This document shows positions 21,724-32,800 of a stretch of 64,000 nt of DNA, piece by piece. The DNA lies in the NCBI GenBank assembly GCA_036169595.1, contig CM069765.1:205001-269000 (forward strand), read 5' to 3'. Source of the stretch: Dictyostelium firmibasis. Its lineage: Eukaryota > Evosea > Eumycetozoa > Dictyosteliales > Dictyosteliaceae. The position numbers and the translations under genes are program-made. The number at the start of each line of letters is the position of its first letter. Position 1 is the first letter of the stretch. The notes under the pieces are model-generated. The model did no database searches. It saw only the letters and a program-made list of their open reading frames with translations, and was not told the origin of the DNA.

Positions 21724-23199
21724 ATGTTTAGATATAAATTTTTATTTTTAATAATTATTCAATTAATTAATTTAAATTTTTTATTTTCTTATAAATTAAT
21801 TTATGTAAATGAAAATTCTATCAATAGTACAACAAATGAAAATTGTGGATCTAGAATTGAATATCCATGTAAGAATCTACAATCAACAATTAGAAATTTA
21901 GAAAATGGTTCAAGTATTTTATTATTTGAAGGAATTTACTATTATAATTATTTAAATTTTGAAAATAGTGATATTAAACAATATAGCTTATCTAATATTA
22001 AAATTAAACCAATCGATGAAAAAAGTAAGGTAATAATTCAAGGATTACAACTAAAAGAAGCATTTATTTCATCTTCAATAACAAATAAATTAAATATTGA
22101 ATTTAATTCAATTATTTTCATAAATTTTAATAGTTATCCTTTGATAATAAATTCATTAAAAAGAGGTCATTTTCAACAACAAGAATTTACATTTAATAAT
22201 TGTTTATTTAAAAACATTATTTTAAATAATAGTTTATTATCAGTTGAAAATGTTAATTTGAATTTTTATAATACAACTTTTAATAATATAAATATAATTT
22301 CAACATCTGTATCAGATTCAATGATTTATTTAAAGAATGGTAATATTTCAATAATATCATCAAATATTTTAAATTGTTTTTCAAAGAATTCTTTATTATC
22401 AATAAATTTTGGAAATGTTGAAATTGATAATTCAAAATTTAATTCAACAAATTGTTATAAAAGTGGAGTTATAACAATGTTAGATTCAAAATTTTTAATT
22501 AAAAATTCTTATTTTTCAAATGAATTAACTACATCATCAATAAATTATAAATCATCATATAATTTTTTAAATTTAATTGATAATTGTATCTTTGAAAACA
22601 ATAAAAATAATATTGGTGGTGAAAATGGTATAATAAATTTATTTTCAAACTTTGGATTAAAATATAATGATGATACAATAGTTATAAATTCAACACAATT
22701 TAAAAATAATATTGGAAACTCAATTTATAGTGATAATATTAAATCTATAAAAATTTTAAATTCACAATTTTCTCAATTTCTCTATAATAAACGTTTAAAT
22801 GATTTAAAATCAAGTCATTTAACATTGATAAATAACTCAATAATTACAATTGAAAATTCAAATTTTTTAGATTCATTTTCAAGTCCTTCTTTTTCATTAA
22901 TATCTGTAAATACAAAATTAATAACAATTAATAATAATTCAAAGTTTATTACAGCATCACCAATAAATTGTTTAGAATCAACAATTGAAATTAATAGAAA
23001 TACAGTGGTTAATGTCGATCAAATTGAATGTAGTTTAAATTCTTTTATTTTTGATAGTAAAATTTGTAATATTTACTTTTCAAACAATAAAGAATTAATA
23101 TGTCCCTCTAATATTATATATTTTTATGATAAAAATAAGATTTTAATAATTGTATCATCATCAATAATTTTATTTTATTTAATATATAAAATAATTTAA
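21724..23199 (+). CDS. Beta-helix surface protein, tandem relative of the upstream gene
   Basis: A single 491-aa frame with a signal peptide (FLFLIIIQLINLNFLFSYK). The mature N-terminus (LIYVNENSINS, then CGSRIEYPCKNLQSTI) is typical of Dictyostelium beta-helix surface proteins. Many short repeats follow (FNNCLFKN, IDNCIFENN, INSTQFKNN). The C-terminal 20 residues are hydrophobic (ILIIVSSSIILFYLIYKII) with almost no tail after them, so anchoring could be by a TM end or after processing to a lipid anchor. Same strand and fold as the preceding gene, consistent with an old tandem duplication. Its codons are even more A/T-biased than its neighbour's. Confidence 0.7.
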   Translation: MFRYKFLFLIIIQLINLNFLFSYKLIYVNENSINSTTNENCGSRIEYPCKNLQSTIRNLENGSSILLFEGIYYYNYLNFENSDIKQYSLSNIKIKPIDEKSKVIIQGLQLKEAFISSSITNKLNIEFNSIIFINFNSYPLIINSLKRGHFQQQEFTFNNCLFKNIILNNSLLSVENVNLNFYNTTFNNINIISTSVSDSMIYLKNGNISIISSNILNCFSKNSLLSINFGNVEIDNSKFNSTNCYKSGVITMLDSKFLIKNSYFSNELTTSSINYKSSYNFLNLIDNCIFENNKNNIGGENGIINLFSNFGLKYNDDTIVINSTQFKNNIGNSIYSDNIKSIKILNSQFSQFLYNKRLNDLKSSHLTLINNSIITIENSNFLDSFSSPSFSLISVNTKLITINNNSKFITASPINCLESTIEINRNTVVNVDQIECSLNSFIFDSKICNIYFSNNKELICPSNIIYFYDKNKILIIVSSSIILFYLIYKII

Positions 23200-23300
23200 A
23201 AAAAATAAAATAAATAAATAAAAAAAAGATTTTTTTAAATATACATGAAATATATATATTTTTTTTTATTTAATTTTATTTTATTTTATTTATCTATTAT

Positions 23301-25730
23301 CTATTCATTTTGTTTTTGTTTTTTAAAACATTCATTAATAAATGATTCAACTTGAGATAAGTTTTTATCATCAATTTGATACATATCAATTTCAAGACTT
23401 TCATCAGCTTGTTTGATTGCATTTGGATCGATAATATTTAAAACCTCTTGAACATCATCAGCAGCCAATTCATTAATTCTTTCCATTAAATTCCTTCTTT
23501 CCTCATCAGAGTATTTCTTTTGTGTAGTAGTTGATGATGAAGAACTTGTAGTGGTTGAATTGTTATTTGATTGTTTTGAAGATGAAGCATTTTCACCATT
23601 TGTATGGTTTGTTGAGGAAGAAGTTGGTTGAGCAGAATTTGTATCTTCTTTTACTTTTACATGATCATTTTCATGTTTTCTCTTTTTATCACTAGAGGAT
23701 GAGGAGGAGGAGGATGAGGAGGAGGAGGGAGTGGTTGGTTGTGGTGTTGGGATTGGGGTTGGAGTTGGTGGTTTATATTGTGGAATTTTTTCATTTGGGA
23801 AATTTTGAACAAACTTTTGATCAAAAGCATTGAGGAGTGTTTTGGCATGTTTCCAAACTGGTGAAGAGTCAGCATTATAGGATAAAGCATTCTCAAACAT
23901 TAATCTAACATCTGCTGCAAACTCTTTGATGGTTGAATATTTATTATTATCTAATGAAGTCTTGATGGTGCTTAAATCCATTGGACGTTTAATAACATCG
24001 AAATAATCTGGGATACCCTCTGCCAATGGGTCAACTGGTCTTTGGAATGCAAGTGATGTTTTCTTTTTAAACATTCCATTTATTAAACCTTTACAAAATG
24101 TTGAATTCTTTTCATTCATTGAATCTGAATAATTTGACGATGATGATGATGACGATGATGACGATGACGATGATGATGATGATGATGATGATGGTGTTGA
24201 AGTTGATTTCGATGGTGTTGAAGTTGATTTCGATGGATTTGATGATGATGATGATGATGTATTATTTTGAGATGATGTTGTGGTTGTAGTTTGTTGTGTT
24301 TGAGATGGTGTAGTTGGTTGTGAAGTTGAGGAAGCACGTTTTGCAGGTGTTTTCGATTGATTTGAATTTGAAGCATTTGCATTTGCAGCACGAGCCTGTT
24401 TTATTTCAGAGATTGAAGTTTCAGTGATGAAAGGAGCGAGGGTTTTAATGATTTCAATGAGATCGGATTTATTGATATCTGTGGAGAATGCTCTACTCAT
24501 GGTGAAGATATTCCAACTCTTTACCATCGTGACCAAACAATCACGGACAATACTATCCAAACTTGAACGGGTTGAAGATGATAACTTTTTAACAATTGAC
24601 CAAATGGAACCTACATTACTATCACCAATGTTCTTACTAATAAACTCTTTACAATAGGATACTAATCCTTTACAATCGAATTTCTCACCCATCAATAATA
24701 CAGAGAATTGATAAGATAAATCGATCGTTTTAGATGTTGACTCAAACTTTTCAATAGAACCTGTATATATCCATTCGATGAATGATAAAAATATTTTAAA
24801 TGAATAATCTTTAATTTCAATTGGTTGGTGGTCTTGTATTTTAACACCATTAGTGATTGACATAAAGTTTGGACATCTTGCTTGTAATATACATTTGTGT
24901 GCGTAAACTTTTTGATTCTCAATTAAAAACGTTATATCTGAATATGTTGTATCTTTTTGTTGTTGTTGTTGTTGTATGGTTTCTTGATCTATCTTCATAT
25001 TATCATCTTCTTCTTTTTGTCCGACACCACTAAACTCTTTATTTTTATTTATATTAAATAGTTTTGAAATATCTTGAGTAATTGAACTTTCAACTTTAAT
25101 TTCTTTTTTATCTAATATAATTATAATTAATATTAATATTAATTTCTTTTTTTTTTTTTTTAAAATAAATATATATACTTTACCATTTTCAGTTAAATTA
25201 ATTGGTAATGATTGAAATGGTGAATTTTCTTTTGAGTCTCTAACGTCTGCTTTAGCACCATTCTCTAATAGGGCAATAATCACAGGTACTAAACCTCTGG
25301 CAGAAGCGAGATGAAGAGCTGTTGAACCTTCTGCGGTTTTCAAAGTAACATCAGCACCAAAGGTTTCAATGAGTGCAATAGCACATTTTGTTTCATTACA
25401 TTGTAGAGCAGTATGAAGTGGTGTACTACCTGCACCATCTCTACAGTTTACATCTGCTTTATTGTCAATAAGTAGTTGAATACATTCGATACGACCACCT
25501 CTACTTGCATAATGAAGTGGTGTGGCGCCACGCGGAGTTTGACAGTTTACTAATGCTCCTCTCTCCAATAAGATTGCAACAATCTCTGTGTATCCACTAA
25601 TTGCTGCATAGTGAAGTGGATATCTATTGGACCCATCCTTTTGATTAACATCCTCTCCTTTTGCCAATAATGCAATAACCTCTTCTTTTAATCCATGTTC
25701 ACAGCAATATGGTAAAGTTTTATTACTCAT
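23301..25730 (-). CDS. Ankyrin-BTB-bromodomain-NET protein
   Basis: Two exons, 25730-25184 and 25111-23301, give about 785 aa; the intron has a GGTAAAG donor and TTAG acceptor. Residues 1-180 hold five to six ankyrin repeats (for example SNRYPLHYAAISGYTEIVAI). Residues about 234-310 are a BTB/POZ domain (YSDITFLIENQKVYAHKCIL). After a Ser/Thr-rich linker comes a bromodomain at about 514-622 with the acetyl-lysine-binding features YFDVIKRPMDL and the Asn in SYNAD. The C-terminus (about 712-785, SDEERRNLMERINEL) is an NET domain as in BET proteins. It should read acetylated histones in the nucleus, and the BTB part may dimerise or recruit Cul3. Having all four modules in one chain is unusual. 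Confidence 0.9.
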   Translation of the reverse strand: MSNKTLPYCCEHGLKEEVIALLAKGEDVNQKDGSNRYPLHYAAISGYTEIVAILLERGALVNCQTPRGATPLHYASRGGRIECIQLLIDNKADVNCRDGAGSTPLHTALQCNETKCAIALIETFGADVTLKTAEGSTALHLASARGLVPVIIALLENGAKADVRDSKENSPFQSLPINLTENGKVYIFILKKKKKKLILILIIIILDKKEIKVESSITQDISKLFNINKNKEFSGVGQKEEDDNMKIDQETIQQQQQQKDTTYSDITFLIENQKVYAHKCILQARCPNFMSITNGVKIQDHQPIEIKDYSFKIFLSFIEWIYTGSIEKFESTSKTIDLSYQFSVLLMGEKFDCKGLVSYCKEFISKNIGDSNVGSIWSIVKKLSSSTRSSLDSIVRDCLVTMVKSWNIFTMSRAFSTDINKSDLIEIIKTLAPFITETSISEIKQARAANANASNSNQSKTPAKRASSTSQPTTPSQTQQTTTTTSSQNNTSSSSSSNPSKSTSTPSKSTSTPSSSSSSSSSSSSSSSSSSSNYSDSMNEKNSTFCKGLINGMFKKKTSLAFQRPVDPLAEGIPDYFDVIKRPMDLSTIKTSLDNNKYSTIKEFAADVRLMFENALSYNADSSPVWKHAKTLLNAFDQKFVQNFPNEKIPQYKPPTPTPIPTPQPTTPSSSSSSSSSSSSDKKRKHENDHVKVKEDTNSAQPTSSSTNHTNGENASSSKQSNNNSTTTSSSSSTTTQKKYSDEERRNLMERINELAADDVQEVLNIIDPNAIKQADESLEIDMYQIDDKNLSQVESFINECFKKQKQNE

Positions 25731-25740
25731 ATTTTCTTTT

Positions 25741-25771
<31 letters not shown>

Positions 25772-25936
25772 ATATTATATTATTAATTTCTTTTTTAATT
25801 ATATCTTCGTTATATTATTAATTAATTATATATGTGATTTTTATCAAAAATAAAAAGTTTGTTACTGCTAAATTGACCAATGAACTTTTTTTAATTTTTT
25901 TTTTTTTTTTTCAAAATTCAAATTCAAAAAAAAAAT

Positions 25937-25982
<46 letters not shown>

Positions 25983-26509
25983 TTAATTTCCAACTGTCAT
26001 TTTATTTAAACAAAAGGACCTTTTCATCAGTCTCAAAATAGAATAATTTCAAAAATTTATTTTTTATTCATATATGAGAAAAAATAAAAAAATAAATGTT
26101 ATAAATTATGGGCAACGATAATTATTTTTTTTTTTAAAAAATTTGGTGTATATACAATTATTTAATAGTATTTTTATTTTTATTATTATTATTTTTTTTT
26201 TTTTTTTTTTTTTTTTATTTTTTTTTATTTTGTAATTAACAAAAAAAAAAAAAGGAAAAAACTTATCTCTCTATTTTAAACTGGTTTAAAATTGGGACAT
26301 TGGTATGTTTCTTTTTTTTTTTTTTCAAAATAATTTTTAATTTGAAAAAAAAAAAAAACACACAACATAATTAAAAAAAATTTATTTATTAATTTTTTTT
26401 ATTTTTTTATTTTTTATTTTTTATTTATTTTTTTTCAAAAAAAAAAAAACAACAAAGGAACAAGTATTAAAGACTTTTTTATTTATTATTATTTTTTTAT
26501 TATTTATAC
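25731..26509. other. Divergent intergenic region, homopolymer-rich
   Basis: This 780-bp region lies between the bromodomain gene (left) and the poly-Gln gene (right). It is dominated by T and A runs, including a T run of about 38 at 25940-25977. I find no RNA gene, box or shared repeat. Confidence 0.5.
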
Positions 26510-27771
<1,262 letters not shown>

Positions 27772-27866
27772 AAAATTTATTATTTTTTTATGATAAGAAC
27801 TCGATATGTAGTTTCGACAGTTTTTTTTTTTTTTTTTCCTATGATTAGACGCACAAATGTTTATGT

Positions 27867-28040
27867 TTTTTTTTTTTTTACCTATTCAAGGGTTGCGCCT
27901 TGTGACGGTTTTCCGTTAGGAGGCGAGTGGGAATCGAACATCGTGTCTGGTAGGTGCCTGTTCTATATAATTGATACAATTTATATAATCACCGACGGGC
28001 AGAGCTATATTTCCAAACCTGTTTTTTTATGCTAACGAGT
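27867..28040 (-). mobile_element. Putative tRNA-related SINE, type c
   Basis: A 174-bp insertion is flanked by perfect 15-bp direct repeats (CACAAATGTTTATGT at 27852-27866 and 28041-28055). On the minus strand it has an A-box-like TAGCTCTGCCCGTCGG, then a B-box-like TGTTCGATTCCC (about 27933), and ends in a run of about 13 A next to the target duplication. That is the structure of a SINE or RNA retrocopy made by target-primed reverse transcription. It lies 112 nt past the 3' end of tRNA-Ser in the same orientation as the tRNA, the side used by TRE3 LINEs. Only one copy is in this window. Confidence 0.65.
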
Positions 28041-28126
28041 CACAAATGTTTATGTAAAATTGTAAAAACCAAACTGGAATGAAAAACCGAAAGTTTTTAT
28101 TTTAATTTTTTATATTTACACTATCA

Positions 28127-28137
28127 AGCGTCGAACC
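28127..28137 (-). promoter_or_regulatory. External B-box-like motif of tRNA-Ser
   Basis: Minus-strand GGTTCGACGCT resembles the Pol III B box (GGTTCGANTCC) and lies exactly 30 nt beyond the tRNA-Ser 3' end. D. discoideum tRNA genes are known to carry extra B-box consensus copies in their 3' flanks; the same 30-nt spacing recurs at three other tRNA genes here. Confidence 0.6.
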
Positions 28138-28167
28138 CTCGACCTTATTTATGGTATTGCATAACTC

Positions 28168-28248
28168 GACATCGGCAGGGTTCGAACCTGCGCCTCCGAG
28201 GAGATTTGATTTCAAGTCAAACGCGTTAGACCACTTCGCTACGATGTC
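28168..28248 (-). tRNA. tRNA-Ser (UGA)
   Basis: This 81-nt gene has a 7-bp acceptor stem GACATCG/CGATGTC. The A box is in TAGCGAAGTGG and the anticodon loop reads CTTGAAA (anticodon TGA). A long variable arm (TCTCCTCGGAGG region) is typical of class II tRNA-Ser, and the T arm carries the B box GGTTCGAACCC. No intron. A TRE5-type LINE lies 5' of it and a SINE-like insertion 3' of it. Confidence 0.95.
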
Positions 28249-28462
28249 AGATGATGAATTTTTTGTGATAGAACTGGTAACATAACCTCTATTAAGAAAA
28301 ATTTTTATCAACTCCAACATCCACTTGATTATTTTATTTTAATCACTTAAATTCATTATTATTTTATTATTAAATTAAAGATAAACAGTATCTATCTACT
28401 GTAAATCTTTATTTCTTTTTTTTTCTTTTTTCTTTTTTTCGATAATTTTGCGCAAGCGAAAT

Positions 28463-28500
<38 letters not shown>

Positions 28501-28575
28501 AAACAAAAAATAAAATTAAAGATTCAAGAATTTTACATTTTCAAAAAAAAATAGAAAATCCAGAATAAAAAGAAA

Positions 28576-29838
28576 ATGAGTTCTTACGCAGAAATAACAA
28601 AAATTAGTGGAATAAATGGCGACAAAATATTCCAAGAAATAAGCGAAACTGTCTTTAAAACTCAAAAAATTTTCAAAACTTACAAATTTATGATCAACAT
28701 AAAAGAAGAAGTAAATGAAGAACTTAAAAACAAACTACAAAACCTCTCAGTAGGAGATGGGGACAAAATAATCATAAGTAATGGCAAATACAAAGTACTC
28801 ACAGACCATAAAGAAACAGTGAGAAAAATAATGCCAAAAATCAAATCGGCCTTAAAGGGGATCCACAAAACAACGATCAGACCCCTAATAAAATTCTCCG
28901 AATTCAACTGGATAAACTCATTAAAATCAGTCAAAGAAATCATGGTAAAAAGTGGCATAGAAATAATCTACACCACAATCAAAAATAAAACTCTAAAAAT
29001 CTACTCGTTCAACACAATTAAAGAGAATGTAGAAGATAAAATTATAAATTACGAGTATATCTCGGTAATGTGCCACAGTAACACCAAAAAGGTCGATAGC
29101 GAAGAATTAAATAACAAAAAAGAATCAATTCAAAAAGAGATGTTAACTCAAAACTCTCAAACAGAAACAAAAACAAAAGACTCCAAAAAAGTAGAGTCAA
29201 CAGCCAATACACCAAAAGAAGACACAACTATATTAGCCTTCAACAGCCGAGAAGAATTAAAAGACTTTGAGGAAATAATAAAAGAATCCAAAAAGAGCTC
29301 TGAAACAACAGAGACAACTAAAACAATTGTAGAAGATCCTCAATTAAAAATAAGCATCACATCACCACTAAAAAACTTTAAACAAGACGACTTAGAAATT
29401 CTAACACAAGAGTCAGAAGTTTCCCAAGATCTCAATACCCAATCACAAAACGACTCTGGAACAGAATCCTCAGTAACAAAGAATTACCACTCCGCTATAA
29501 GACAAGAAGGAGAAACCGAAGAGAACTTCGAAAGTAGATTAAAATACATGGTTGACGAAGCATATCTTCAAGAAAAAAATTATAAAGAAAAATGGAACAA
29601 AGAAGTTTTTAAAGTACCAAGCCTCTCCTTCAAAATTCCGGAGACAAGAAACACACCCGTGAAACTCAATTTTCAAGGATATAAAACACAAGAATCGATT
29701 CTCTCACCAAAGAAAGGATACATTTACCCTTCATACAACCAAAACGAACTTGAACAAATAAGCGCAAGTATTAACCAATCACTAAGGAAAATCTCACCAG
29801 AGTTATCAATAGATTTAACAAACTCCAAAAATAAATAA
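28576..29838 (+). CDS. TRE5 ORF1 protein
   Basis: A 420-aa frame starting MSSYAEITKISGINGDK. It is Lys/Glu/Thr-rich and hydrophilic, with no zinc knuckle visible. The central ordered part includes RPLIKFSEFNWINSLKSVKE and IEIIYTTIKNKTLKIYSF, and the C-terminal third looks disordered. In TRE5-A, the ORF1 product is reported to contact TFIIIB subunits and so to guide integration to tRNA genes; I infer the same role here from position. The last 20 bases overlap the ORF2 frame. Confidence 0.85.
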   Translation: MSSYAEITKISGINGDKIFQEISETVFKTQKIFKTYKFMINIKEEVNEELKNKLQNLSVGDGDKIIISNGKYKVLTDHKETVRKIMPKIKSALKGIHKTTIRPLIKFSEFNWINSLKSVKEIMVKSGIEIIYTTIKNKTLKIYSFNTIKENVEDKIINYEYISVMCHSNTKKVDSEELNNKKESIQKEMLTQNSQTETKTKDSKKVESTANTPKEDTTILAFNSREELKDFEEIIKESKKSSETTETTKTIVEDPQLKISITSPLKNFKQDDLEILTQESEVSQDLNTQSQNDSGTESSVTKNYHSAIRQEGETEENFESRLKYMVDEAYLQEKNYKEKWNKEVFKVPSLSFKIPETRNTPVKLNFQGYKTQESILSPKKGYIYPSYNQNELEQISASINQSLRKISPELSIDLTNSKNK

Positions 29839-32800
29839 TACAATTAAAATTGGAGTTTGGAATGCACAAGGCATCAATTCAATATCATCAGCTACAACTA
29901 CAAACTCTATTCTAAAAAAAATAAAAACAGATGCCACAATTATAACAGAAACAAATTTGTCAGAAAACAAAGTAAAAACGATTAACAAATTCATAGACCA
30001 CTCATCAATACACCATGCTACAGTCCAAAAGAAAGGGCAAGGAGTATCTTTAATAACAAATAAAAACATAATCACCAAAGAAAACAAAACAATAAACTCC
30101 AGATTGTTAATATCATCCTGGAAGGTTGGTAACAACGAGTTAAAAACGGCGGCTATATACTGTCCAGCTAAACCAACTGAAAGAAAAGAATGGATACAAA
30201 AAAACCTAACTAAAGAAAATTTACAAGAACTAGATCTCATAGCAGGAGATTTTAACATCAACGAAAAAGAACCATTCAACCAACATAACATCCTGTTAAA
30301 AGGAATCCTAAAAGGAGTAGGCCTGTATGAAATAAAACCAAACTCAAATTTATTCACGTTTCCAAGAACAAACTCTAATATAGATAGAATATTCATCTCA
30401 AAAAAATTACAACACATGAACCCAAAAATTAGTATCCAAAGAATAAAGGAGAAAAGTGACCACAACATGTTAATATTAGAGCTGCAAATGAAAGATTTCA
30501 CACCTATTTCCAAATCACAAATGTGGATTCAAAACACCACAATAGTAAAAACACCAAAATATTCCGAAAAAATCAACAACACAATAGAGTATTTCATAAC
30601 ACAATTCAAAAAGAACGGTCCCAATTACGCCAACTGGAATATATACAAAAAATGGTTAAAAATAAAACTAGAAATAAAAAAAAAATCAAAAAACCTGGAG
30701 ATAAGAGCTAATAATTCCTATAACCAAAAAATAAATTTCCTTCAAGATAAATTATATAAAACAAACGATGCAGAAATTGAAAAAGAAATAAAAACAAAAA
30801 TCTATGCATACGAAAAAGAAAACAATGAAGAAAAATCTACCAATTACTCAAACGCCTTCCTCAATAACAAAGAAACCCCTTCCAAGTTCCTAACTTCAAT
30901 TCTAAAAACAAGAAAAAAAAATAATATAATAAACCAAATACTGAAAGAAGATAAAACTCTTACAACCAACCAGGAAGAAATTCTAGAAAGCGCCAGACTA
31001 TACTATGAAAAACTCTATGAAGAAAAAGATTGCTCAGAAGAAGCACACCAAATCCTCCTAAGATCTTTCAAAAACAAAATAGAAATAGACATTTTAAAAG
31101 ATCTAGACAAAGAGATAAATGAAAATGAAATCAGACTTATAATTGAAAAAATCAAAGAAGGTAAAGCTCCAGGTGAAGACGGTCTGACCCCCTCCTTTTA
31201 TAAGACCCACGTAAACGTAATAGCACCCTTACTAGTAGACCTTTTCAATAAATTCTTGAACGACGGAATACCAATAGAGTTCAAACAAGGAATACTAATC
31301 ACAATCTTTAAAAATAAAGGTGACCCAAACAATCTGGACAACTATAGACCAATTACCCTATTAAACGTCGATTATAAAATATACTCAAAAATTATAAACA
31401 ACCGAGTACTAAAATTCATGAACAAACTAATATCTCCCTCACAAACAGGCTTCATTCCAAAGAGAGTATTACACGATAACATCATCACTCTAAACTCAGT
31501 AATAGAATGGTCCAAAAGAGAACAATGGGCAGAAGGTAAATTCCCAATTATCACTTTCTATGATTTCGAAAAAGCTTTTGACTCGATATCGCATAAATCG
31601 ATAAAAAGAACTCTCCAACATATAAACCTCCCACCGAAATTCAGCAACGCGATAATGAACCTGCTAACTGATTCAAAAGTAAAAGTGTCAATCAATAAAC
31701 AAATATCAAAAAGCTTCACCACAAAAAGAGGAACAAAACAAGGGGACCCCATATCACCAACACTTTTTGCACTAGTAGTAGAATGCATGGCAACAAGCAT
31801 AAAAGGTTCGGATCTTACAAAGGGCCTACAACACGGAGGAATAACATCAAAGATCCTACAGTTCGCAGACGACACAACCACTCTAGCTTTCAACTTCCTA
31901 GATCACCAAATGATGGACAACTTCATCAAGATATTTTGTGATGCCACATCAGCAAGAATAAACCAAAATAAATGTGCTTGTATCAAATTAAGACCAGAAA
32001 CCCCATCAATATACCAAGAAGTGAAAAACCAAGAAAGATATCTAGGTTTCAATTTCAACAAGAATGGGCTGGCCCCAAAAGCAAAACTGATACAAGCAAA
32101 AATAAAAGGTCTACTGAAACAATGGAACAAATCGACATCCACATATCAAGGAAGGATAACAATAGCAAAATCATACGGTTTATCACAACTCACGTTCTTC
32201 ACCTATCTCGAAAACCTTGACCCAAGAGAACCAATAGACGGAGTAATTACAAAATTTATTTTCAACTGTAACAGAAAGAACACCATGTCTCTTCAAAGAA
32301 GATTAGCCGACTACTCTAATGGAGGACTAAACCTATGGGACTCATCGATAAGAGCAAGCGCCCAAAAAGCCTGGATCTTTGAAAGACACCTTCATGAAAT
32401 TAAAAATGGAACTCCAAACTCTTTCAATGAAGCATGGGTAAACGAAAGAAAATTAACTTTTGGAAACTACAATCCAGCAGCACCAAACTTCAATAAAAGA
32501 CCATCACATATCCAAACAATGTGCCACAAAGAATGGTTAGAATTAAAAAAAAAAGAAAAAATCACAACCCTATCCCCACACTACAAAGAGCTACCTAAGC
32601 TAAAAATAATATACCAAGATCTAATGAAAATCAAGAAACCAGATTACAACAAATATACGCCTACACCAGGTCAAATAAAAATACAAGAAGACCTAAATAT
32701 TAAAGTGCTACCATTCTTAGAAGCAAGAAGACTAATGTCTATCAAAGGCAGAGACTTAATTTGGAGATACTTACTTAAAGCCCTCCCCAAGTTATACGGT

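Noticed and set aside
27772-28040. Plus-strand 81-aa frame at 27790-28035
   Set aside because: It crosses the target duplication and the SINE-like insertion and starts in T-rich spacer; no independent support.
29815-30513. Minus-strand 232-aa frame opposite TRE5 ORF2, and others at 31558 and 32671
   Set aside because: Antisense shadows of a frame with clear endonuclease and reverse-transcriptase motifs.
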